DNA of 64,000 bases, from NCBI GenBank assembly GCA_023374025.1, contig SIJG01000025.1, forward strand, positions 1,382,610 to 1,446,609. Reading direction: 5' to 3'. Made by a program: the position numbers and the translations under genes. This stretch comes from Heterodera schachtii. Its lineage: Eukaryota; Nematoda; Chromadorea; Rhabditida; Heteroderidae. Positions 54,951-64,000 of this stretch are shown here, one piece after another. Below the pieces are notes generated by a model. The model worked only from the letters and a program-made list of their open reading frames with translations. It was not told where the DNA came from and searched no databases. Positions within the stretch are counted from its first letter, which is position 1; the number at the start of each line of letters is the position of its first letter.

Positions 54951-57900
54951 TTAATTGTTCGCTTCACTCAAATTTCCAATGTCACAAAATTTGATTTCCG
55001 CCGGCGGTTCCAAAATTTCATGCGAAAACAATGAAAACTTTTGCCCATCTAACATTGATGAAAAGCGTTTTTTCCTTCTCGACAACTCTTGCCCGTGTTG
55101 CTGCCCATCAAATTGGTAGTGATCAGCTTTTTCATTTTCAAACTCTCCAAATTGGCATTTGCCGTCCAAAAATTGGAGAATCCCTTTCGCGGTTGGCCGT
55201 TGTTTTGGGTTAATCACCAGACAAGCCTAATTATATATAAAAAATATATATAAATATTTCTAAATTTTTCAGCTATTTAAAAATACGGAGTGTCAATAAT
55301 CTTTTTTTGCACTGCGAACTAATTTTTGTAATTTTATAAAGCTATTTTAATTTTAGGCGGACCGAATTTTGGTTAAAAAATTGTGTTTTTTAAAGAATTC
55401 ATTTAATGTTAAATTTCTTTATTCTTTCAGTTCATTAAGTTTTTGATTTTAAATTGACAATTTTCTAATTTGCAAAAAAAAAATCATTTCTCACTAAACT
55501 ACAAAACAACAGCAAAAATAGTAAATTGCTAACGTTTCAGCCCACTAATGAGAAATTAAGCGATTTCATAAATATTTTTAGGCAAAAATCTCCGAACATT
55601 TTTTTGGCAATTTGTTCATGCATAAATAAATATATATTTACCTTTATTATAGTGGACAACAGCGGGAAAAGCTTTTGAATTTTGTGCATATAATCAGTGG
55701 CCTGTTTGTTGACTGCGTTTGTTTTGTCTGCCGGTGAATAATGAAAATGATTGATGCCAATCACAATATTGTAAATGTTGTTAGCATCATCGGATCCTCG
55801 TTTTGCGATTGGGTCAATTTCAGGAAAATGCGGTGTCATCAGCAAAAACTCGACCAACATTATGCCAATGGACCAAATGTCGGATTTTGTGGAAACCTAA
55901 AAATTATTATTTACTGGGTTGCGGGTAAAATTTTCAGGTGCCGAATTTAAATTTAAATAGCATGGATTTTGGCCCTAAAAATTTTGTATACGCCCACTAA
56001 TTTGCACCATAGTTTCAGCTTTTGTATTACCCCAAAAATGTCGGGTAAAAACCAAAAGGAAAAGGGTAAAAAATACCTAATTACAATGGAAAGCGTCTGG
56101 GGTTTAAGTTTTAAGAAAGAATTGACAATTAAACTTTAAATACTCAAATTTAACAGTAAAAAACACACCCCGTATTCGGAATTTAAGAAAAAGACAAATA
56201 CACCCCCTAAAAAACGTGTTTTGAGTTCAGCTCCAATCCCGCCCCCCGCCCGAAGCCAAGAGTCTTGCTACTCCCTTGTAAATAATAAAAAAAAATTAGT
56301 TAGGTTCAAATGGTCTACCGTATACTCTATCGTGTCTGTGCCTTGCCCGGCACAAGTGACGTTCTGCTCCGGGCTACTGTACCGGTCATCGCTCCACATT
56401 GACGTGCGCACGCGGCACACATTGGCCACTGCGGAGGCCTCGTTCGATTTTTCGGCCAATGGGTCAATGATTTCACTTCCACCAAAATCGATGACCTTCA
56501 AAACTTCGCCAGTTTTACGCCCAGAAGCATTAAATTCTTCAACAAACAGCAAATTGTCCGCTTTGAAATCCAAGTGAATGGTTTCTGAACGGCGGAGGAA
56601 TTAAAGAATTCCTTTTTTATTTTCACTGTTTATTTTTTTAAAGAAATCAGCAACGGCACAATTTTAATAAATCATGCTAACATAAAAAACGGAAGAACTT
56701 TTTCTAAATAATTTTTGTCGCTAAGGAGAAAAATTTTCCTATTAAGCCTTTAGGCAAATGTGTAAGTTGAGTGGATTTTCTTGTTATGAGAGAGATCGGA
56801 CAAATATTTTTTCAAATATTTGCTCAATAGGATTTTTTCAATATTTTGGTTAATATTCCGGCATTTTTTTTTGTAAATATCTATTTCAATATTTCTGGAT
56901 TTTTAATAAATATTTAAAAGGTAAAAGGTTGCTCCTGTCATCAAAATTTTTTAATTAATCTTTTTCTTTTTATACTTAGCTAACCAAAACCAAACGTATT
57001 TTGGGTCTTAAATAAATTCAGGTTCCTTTAAAAACATTTTTTGTTTTTACAAAGAATTAGTTTAAATTTAAATTCTCACTTCCGTGCATTTCATTGACAG
57101 CAGCGAGCACCTGACGCAGCACTTTTATGATTTGGCGGTCAATGCTCACTGCGGTTGAACCCCAATACATTTTCCATTGGTCTCGCATCAGTTTGATACG
57201 TTTCGTCAGGTCATGCCTGCCCAGCTCCAAAATGATGATGAGACGATTTTTTGCATAATCTTTTTTCCTGAATTTGGCGTAACGAATTAATTTTCATTTA
57301 TTAACAACGTATTGAGTTTTCACAAAAAAAACTTTCGAAGTAAAGCCCTACCGAACCTGGACCTAGGCCTGTGTTTTTCTTGTTCAGGCCCAGGTAGTTT
57401 TTTGGCAACTCGGATTTTCCCTGGTTCTTGATTTTCTCTGGATTTTGTCCACAAAATCAGAGCCAGGTTGGCCCAGGTTAACGCGTCCAAGCACAGTTTT
57501 TTTCAAACTGTCATTTCTCTATGAGCTCGATGGCATTAAAGTCAAATAAAAGTTTTTCGGCCTGCAAATTTCCAAGGAATTCCAAAATTTTAAAATCTGA
57601 AATTCCAACCCAAGAAAGACTTGGACTTTAAAGAATAAGGAACCAAAATCAAAACTACTCAAGATTTGTTAGAATAAGAAATTATTTAAATCATTTAAAA
57701 TTAATATTTTCAATTTAAAAACATTTAAAATTAAATATTTTCAATTTAAAAACATTTAAAATAAAATACTTTCAATTTAACCCACATGTAATGAAGGTGA
57801 ACGATGTGTTTGATTTTTGCATTGTTTCTAAACATCATCAGAAAATGCTCTTCCTTTTCAAATCCCTGAATTATTTCCGGCGTTGCGTTGTCAAATTCAA

Positions 57901-60900
57901 GAATGACGGATTTAATCGCCACACATTTGATGAGCGGTTTTCCGTCCATGTCCACCGCGTCAATTGGAGTTGCATGAAAAACCTAAATTTTATTTATTTT
58001 TTAATGATGATTTTCTTCTATGGTGCCGAGAATCCTAGAGCTTAATGACATTTGCAAATTGGACATATGTAGATTGAGAAAAATAAATATTATATAATAA
58101 TATAATTAATTTAGTCTCTATGGGACGGGTGGACACGCCCCACCCCCTGAATCATTTCCACGAAACTTTTTTTTAAATTTTCAAACTTAGCATTTTACAA
58201 AATACCTTCGAAAATTTTTTATCTTTAAATTTCAAAAAAAAAAAATCTGAAAATTTTCCTAACATTTTTTCAAAATTTTATTGTTTTAATTTAAGTTTTT
58301 TCAAAAAATTTTTGCAAAAAATCGTTGGAAATTTAAAGTTTTTCCCCACGGGACCACTGCTGGCTGATTTCTACTCTTCGTTTTTGAATAAAGCAAAAAA
58401 ATCTTTTTTCTTTTTTGCTTACTTTTGAGGTGGCACCGCCACTGATTGGCTCCGGGAACACATAGAAAGTGTTGACTCGGCCATGCTCATTTTCAATTTT
58501 GACCAGCTTCATCTCTCTCGGCTCGTAATGCCGACAATTGTGAGGGTGGCGCTTCAAATGGTCATTCCAATCATTAGGAATTTCCTCAAAATCGAGGAAC
58601 CGTTCATTCTTGTGCAATTGCAGCACTTTGAAAGGGTTTCGGGAGTCCCTTAAAAAATTATTTAATTTTATTTTTTAATTTTAAAACAATATAATTAATT
58701 TCTAAAATAACTAACATTGTTTGATTCTCCAAATCACCATGTGCACCATCAAGAACATCCTAAAAAAATTTATGATTATTTTTATTATTTTACAGCATAG
58801 AAAATGCTTGGTTTTTGACAAAAAAAAATTCTTTTTCCCGTTCGGCTTCGATTAAAAAAATGGAAATAGCGTGGAATAAAAAAAAACATTTTTTTGGAAA
58901 AAAGAAAAAAAATTTAAAATCCCTCAGATTGGGCAAAATTCCGGTTTAAATACGAAACAATTTTTAATTTACCTCGTTCACTGGTGAATTATTATCCAGC
59001 AAACTCAATGGTTGCTCTTCGTATACTGTAATGGGTTGCGCTTGGTGTACTGTAACAGTGTCGCCATTTTTTGCTGTTGGCATTGTGTGTCTGTATTTCT
59101 TGGCATTTTCAGCATTATTAAGCATGTCACTGTGTTTGGTTTTGCCGACATGTTGCAGCTTTGCATCATCAAATTTGACGTGGTGAACTGTTTTAAAACG
59201 GCGCTTTTTGTCCTCGGTCAGTTTTGGCATTGGTTTGTTGCCATTGTTATCCGTTTTGGCACGTATGCCATTCACATGCTGGTTTTTTCCAGCAGCAGTT
59301 GGTTGCAAATGTTTGGCACTTTGTTGGCCATTTCTATGCCCATCCAAAAGTTTTTTCTGCTGCTGCTGCACTTTGTTTGGCATAACATTCGCAAATTGTT
59401 GTTGCTCACTGTTCACCGGCTTCATCTGCTGCTGCTTGTTTTTAGCAATTGCTAATTGATTTAAGCGCTTATTACTGCCAGCGTTTGCTGTCATTTGCTG
59501 CTTTCTTTGGCCAACTGTTTTCCTCATTGGCTGCTGTTGTTTATTTAGTGGATTTGTCATTAGCGAATGTTTGTTTTTCTCATTTTGCATTAATTTTTCA
59601 CTGCCCAAATTTCCATTCAACGAATTTCGTTTTACGACTGATTTGAAATGCTTTTTCTCCTCGTTCCCATGATGAACATTTCTTCCATGGTTAAAATGAT
59701 TTGTTCGTATTGTTTTGTTGTTGCTATAATTCACATGTGTTGATGAGTTCCATTTTTTATTTAAATTATTTTCGCTAATTGATTTTGTGGTACTTGTTTT
59801 CATTAGTTTTCTTGGTTGAACATGTTGCAGTTGCAAACCATGTTCATTTGTCGAATGTTTGGCCAAGTAATCCGTCAAAGGCCTTTTCTTTTGCGGCAAA
59901 TGTTCACTTTGTCCTATTTGGCCATGTGTGTGCTGTTTGGCCAACCTTTCCATTGCTGGCTTTTTGGTGTTTGATTGCAAAATTTGCGCTTTTACGCGGT
60001 GTTCGGCTGCTCCGTGCGTTGGAGAATTGGCCAAATTATCCTCTGTTAATGGCCTTTTTTTGTAGCGCAAATGTTCTAGTTTTGTAGCATCTTCTGCTGG
60101 GCCATGTGCTGGACTTCGGGCCAAGTGCTCCTCCGTTAATGACTTTTTAATTGGCTGCAAATGATGTTGCGTTTGTGCCTGCTGGAGAATGGCCGAGTTG
60201 TCCATTAAAGGCTTTCTGCTGGTGGCCAACGGAACAGTTAATGGTTGCAATAATTGCTGCTGGTGTTGTAAAACATTTTCTGTTGCTGTTCCATGGGCTG
60301 GCTGCAGTGGGGACGAATTTTCATTTAAACGCTTTCTTGGCCCCAAAATTTCATGATTGTTGTTGATGTTCATTGGTTGTAAATGTTGTTGAGTGATTTT
60401 TGCCCCATTTTCGGATAAATAATGCGGTTTATTTGTCTGATTTCTGAAATGATTCTAGGTAATTTTGTAAAAATTGTTTCAACAAGTATCATTATTTTCG
60501 CTTTTCTTCTGACTAATTCCTTACCCCTGACTCGAACTCGAAGAAAGATTTAAAAAATTCGAACTTGCGCGTTCACTTTTAATAATCAAACCGGTTTATA
60601 TAGCTAGGCACCAATACTGCAAAGAATGAAATGATAACTTAAATTGCTTTTGGTAAATAAACATAAATTCAAAATTTTAGTCAGGCCTGGAATTCCTAGC
60701 CCGTGGTCTGATATCCCGAAAATTCACGGAAATCCGGTTTGGGGAATTCGAACCGCATTCCTTGCTAGACCCCGACATTTTGGAAATTTCTCGAGCCATC
60801 CCCTACAAGAATTTTCTCCCCGACTTTTATCTCCCCGTAGGACGTGTAACAACCCGAGTTTCAATCGATGACACCAAAAATCCATGAAAACTTTTTCACG

Positions 60901-61220
60901 ACTGAATCAAAAACATTAAAAACGGTTAATTACCGCTTGATGTTATTGTTAATTATGCTGTTGCCATTTTCAAAATTCGTTACTTCATTTGGGTTATTAT
61001 TCTCCGAGTCAAAAGCATAAGCGAAATCGTTTTCTTCAAATGCCTTGTGCGTTTTTATGTTGGCAATGTTGTTGTTTCCCATTTTTTGATGCATTTTGTT
61101 GTAAAAATTATTATCAAAAATGCCTTGATGGAATGGGTTGACCAAGGCCGGACTTCCGATTCGGGCCGCACCCCATGCATAATTAATCGCGAAAATTATT
61201 AAAACAAACAAAGAATGCAT
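54951..61220 (-). CDS. Secreted TTK/MPS1-like protein kinase with long Q/H/N-rich region; 9 exons, about 1069 aa
   Basis: Exons (5' to 3'): 61220-60934, 60443-58973, 58759-58716, 58648-58423, 57982-57786, 57267-57080, 56584-56319, 55896-55642, 55226-54951; all phases agree. Start at 61220 is preferred over 61250 because an acceptor-like TTTTTTAG lies between them. Residues 1-17 are signal-like. Residues about 60-590 are low-complexity, rich in Gln, His, Asn and Lys, with irregular repeats of the type H-G-x-A-E and K-K-R-P-L-T-E-D, nearly all in one 1471-bp exon. The kinase domain (about 665-1000) has a short glycine loop S-G-G-A-T-S-K-V-F as in TTK/MPS1, V-A-I-K, catalytic loop H-L-D-F-K-A-D-N, D-F-G-G, Y-S-S-P-E and S-D-I-W-S-I-G. 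The catalytic Asp, Lys, Asn and DFG are all kept, so activity is likely. The tail carries G-I-L-Q-F-L-D-G-K-C, shared with the pseudokinases. Substrate is unknown. Confidence 0.82.
57340..57520. other. GC-rich fragment in kinase intron 5
   Basis: Repeated caggcccagg/cctggacct words in AT-rich intron DNA, similar in style to fragments at 23.87-24.00 and 60.67-60.87 kb (kinase intron 1). They are probably ends of one degenerate transposon family. No termini were defined. Confidence 0.35.
57690..57780 (+). repeat. Three copies of a 31-bp AT-rich repeat in kinase intron 5
   Basis: Unit attttcaatttaaaaacatt followed by taaaattaaat, repeated three times, just inside the intron next to exon 5 (donor at 57785). 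Confidence 0.7.
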
Positions 61221-61250
61221 TATTAAATCTAAAAAATGTGTCTGTGTCAT

Positions 61251-63202
61251 GAGTTGAATTCCGGAGCTTTTTGGGCCAGAATTCGGAATCCAAAATTATT
61301 GGGCCTCAGGAATCACCCGATTTTGTACTTTTGTTAATAAATTATTTGAAAATATTTTATGTGTTTCTTAAAATTTAAGATTTTTGGTATGTCGGTTTTG
61401 CCCGTCATTTGCGCCTTTGTCCAAAATCGGGTTCCAACTTAAGTTTTTTCAATGCCTGCTGATAGCCTAAAGAGCATTATATAAGTGATTGAAAGTGATT
61501 GTGTCTGATAATTTTATTTAAAATTTTTGCCCAGTAATTTTTGCGGATTATATATTATGTTCAATTAAAATGAATTTTCATAATTATTATCATTATTTAT
61601 TAATAAATAAATATTATTATGATTTCATGGGCATAATGTATGCCTCTGTTTATGCATATATTATATGTTTTCAAACTCTCTTTTATAAAATAATCAATGG
61701 ATACGTTGGCAAGGCGATGCTTACGCAAATTCTGTGGCAAAACCCAAGGAAATGGCATTGTAAAAATTTATTATAATGCAATACAAGCAAAAATTTGGGC
61801 ACATATTCCTCTTAATGCGTATGTAAGCGAAAATTTAATGATGGTTTTAGCGAAGAAATGAATGATGATGCAAATGAATTTATAAATTGTTGAAAAAACG
61901 TCAGCAGGTTGCATGAAAATTGACGGAAATTTTTAATATTTTTCATAGTAATGAATTTTACAAAAATAATGCTCACAAAAAAAAGAATTTGGTAAGAATG
62001 AGGTTTTGTTAGAAATCCCTAACGCCTTCATCAGAGAATTTCTGAAATTTTAATAATTTCGTGAAAAGTGAGTGAACTTTATGACCTTATACAAGCCAAT
62101 AACTTCAAATTTGGGTAATTAAACCCAAGTTTGAAGTATTTGGCTAAGACCAAAGAGTATTTACAGCTCTTATGGCGATTAAAAATATATAAATAAATAT
62201 ATAATATATTTATATATAATATTTAATCGAAAAGCGGTTCGTGTCGGTTTTTTGATTTTAAAATACATCCTTAAAGATGACATCTCTTTTTGGGAATTAT
62301 CAATGATTTTTTTTTGAATATACATTTCGCCAAAATAAATGTTTATTTTATCACCACAAATAAAATTCCTATTTTGGCAAAAAATTGAATCACTGTTAGA
62401 AATTTGAACTCAAATTTTCAAAATTTCACGGCGGCGGACTCCTCCCTGTTCTTTAAAAGTTTTTTGAAAAAATGCGCCGCAAAAAAAGTGCTGTGAAAAA
62501 AAAACTGAAACATATAAAAAATAATTATCAAATAATATTTCAAATTAAATTTTTGAGGTTTTATAAGAGGGCCATGCCGAAGTGACAAATGTATGGGTTG
62601 TGGGGATATGGCCGAATACTGATCAGTCATTTAAGCTCCAAAAAATTATGTTAATATATAAAATTATTATTTTCAAAATTATTAAAAATTATCTTTATAT
62701 ATTTATATTTAGCTGACTTAAAAATAAGTTTAAAAAATTTAATGACCATAAACACAAAGAACAGTAAAAAAATTTTTTTTTACTATTTTACCAAATCTCC
62801 GCTAAATTTTTAAATTTCATTTGTCATTTCATTTTCAAATTTTTCGTCTATTCAAATATTTTAATATAATTTTCAAGAATTAAATCTTTTGCATTTTTTT
62901 CAAATTATTGCTAAAACATGGCTTTTTCTCGCAGAATTTTAGCCGAAAAAATAGTTTTATGACGTGTCATTGATTGCTTAAAATTAGCAATAACAGACAT
63001 TGTAACGTATGATTTAGCCGGAAATAAAAATGGCAATTTTTATATTTGTATAATAATAAAGAAAATATAAAATAAAATTTCTATGATAATAAATTTTATG
63101 TTTGTATAATAATAAAAATTTATAATAAATTTTCGAATGAATATATTTTCGAATAACATTTTTAATTATAAAAACTAAAAAATTTATTTTAAGAACAAAA
63201 CA
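61251..63202. other. 1.95 kb intergenic region between divergent genes
   Basis: The region separates two secreted-protein genes on opposite strands. 62104-62139 is a near-perfect hairpin (acttcaaatttgggt, 5-base loop, acccaagtttgaagt). 62.40-62.50 kb is a fragment of the hAT family at 44352-45031. A long AT microsatellite-like stretch lies at 62185-62225. No open frame of note. Confidence 0.5.
62104..62139. other. Intergenic hairpin, stem about 15 bp
   Basis: acttcaaatttgggt and acccaagtttgaagt pair around aatta with one G-T/mismatch position. It could be a relic MITE end pair, a structured RNA or chance; no neighbouring U-run that would mark a pol III terminator is obvious. Confidence 0.35.
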
Positions 63203-64000
63203 ATGTTTAAAAGACAATTTCTTCATCTTGCGCTTCTGTTTTTGTGTGAAGCGGTAAACGGTTTGGAGCTGTCATGTCAAAAAGGTTCTTCTACTTACTA
63301 CAAATAGGAAATTTTATTCAAAAACGAAAAAAGAAAACTTTCGGGGAGGGGGGAGGGGATATTTTTTTAATTTTTTATGTCCAATGCTTAGGGGTGCTTT
63401 TTCTATTTTATTGAAATAAAGAAAACTTTCAAAAATGCTAAAATAAAAATCAAATTTATTCTAACTCAGCAAAATAAGTATATAAAAATATATCCTAGTC
63501 GTAAATCAAGTTTTAAATAAATTTTTTTTGTGCTTTCGAGCATAAAAAGCAACAAAAAATGCAAGTTCCACTCCAAATTAATAAAAATTTTCAAATTTCT
63601 TCAGATTTGGTCTACAACGCAAAAGGTGTTGCTGGACTCTGCGCTTTCAGCTAATTTTTCAATTGAGGACCAATTTTTTGAAAATTGGCTTCATAAATAT
63701 GCCACTGAAGTTTTTTGTTGTGAAAAATTCGGAGAGAATTTTAATGGGTTCGATTTTGATAATAACCATTTGTTGGAAGATGCTCAAAAACTTCGCAATT
63801 CATTTTGTTTGGAATTGAACAAAAGTAAAAGTTTGGCAGAGGCAGCAAAGAATGTTGGGCATTTGACACAAAAATTGACAAACGAATTAAAAAACGATCA
63901 AAAAATCAGACAAAAAATTCAAAATACATTGAAAACCAGTGGAAAGGATGGAAATAAAAAATTGGAATTATCGGAAATAAGAAAAATGAAAAAAGAATTT
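63203..64000 (+). CDS. Secreted charged protein, 5' part (runs off the window)
   Basis: Exon 1 63203-63284 encodes a clear signal-like start (M-F-K-R-Q-F-L-H-L-A-L-L-F-L-C-E-A-V-N-G), then L-E-L-S-C. Exon 2 starts at 63651 after CTTTCAG, the only nearby acceptor that keeps phase, and stays open to 64000. It contains paired Cys (F-C-C-E-K-F) and a Lys/Glu/Gln/Asn-rich, probably coiled-coil, stretch to the end. The region 63285-63650 is the intron; a TTCTTCAG at 63597-63604 was rejected because it breaks phase. An acceptor-like TTTTAAG lies about 10 bp before the start codon. Family not recognised; function unknown. The 3' end is outside the window. Confidence 0.7.

Noticed and set aside
59012..60366. 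Several plus-strand ORFs opposite the large kinase exon, some with hydrophobic character
   Set aside because: They are antisense shadows of the Q/H/N-rich exon: CAG/CAT/AAC codons read backwards give Leu/Cys/Val-rich frames. The minus frame has phase-consistent splice sites.
63597..63604. TTCTTCAG as the acceptor for the 63203 gene
   Set aside because: Using it gives an in-frame stop after about 15 codons; the CTTTCAG at 63650 keeps the frame open to the window end.
1..64000. Bacterial or viral origin of the window
   Set aside because: Many phase-consistent introns, hAT and BEL elements and trans-splice-like acceptors point to an animal nuclear genome; no operons with ribosome binding sites were seen.

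Overview
The window looks like AT-rich nuclear DNA of a nematode. Genes are split by many short introns bounded by GT/TTTCAG or TTTAG. Several genes have acceptor-like TTTTAG just upstream of the start codon, as expected for spliced-leader trans-splicing. The window also holds a BEL/Pao retrotransposon with an envelope-like region, a type known from nematodes. A secreted annexin plus other secreted, lineage-specific proteins suggests a plant-parasitic tylenchid (cyst or root-knot type), but this is inference and no species is assigned.

Layout. 0-2 kb: hAT transposon debris, including the C-terminal exon of a hAT transposase. 2.56-6.39 kb (+): an intact 11-exon secreted annexin. 6.4-11.7 kb: two related non-coding blocks carrying non-autonomous hAT elements. 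11.99-14.76 kb: a 2.8-kb foldback element built of two inverted arrays of a 14-bp satellite. 15.87-19.00 kb (+): a 7-exon secreted pseudokinase, whose sister copy lies at 49.89-53.29 kb (+). 19.7-33 kb: a cluster of intact-looking, broken and fragmentary members of a secreted family with up to three helix-turn-helix motifs. Part of this cluster lies inside a 4.58-kb tandem duplication (25.32-29.90 and 29.90-34.47 kb). 33.72-43.34 kb: a BEL/Pao element coded on the minus strand with LTRs, a 5-bp target duplication, gag-pol, an env-like region and an extra ORF. 44.25-45.82 kb (-): a diverged HTH-family pseudogene interrupted by a hAT element. 53.5-54.3 kb: a long foldback repeat. 54.95-61.22 kb (-): a 9-exon gene for a secreted TTK/MPS1-like kinase with a 490-codon Gln/His/Asn-rich exon. 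63.20 kb to the window end (+): the start of another secreted protein.

How the genes relate. The annexin, two pseudokinases, kinase, HTH proteins and last gene all begin with a hydrophobic signal-like segment and none looks like a housekeeping gene. The kinase and the pseudokinases belong to one family: they share the activation-segment motif YSSPE, D-I-W-S-[FI]-G and a C-terminal G-I-x-x-F-L-x-G-x-C motif. Only the large one keeps the catalytic residues. The simplest reading is an accessory, effector-like region that grows and decays by local duplication and transposon insertion. Exon structures were assembled by hand from reading frame, splice consensus and family conservation, and have no transcript support here.
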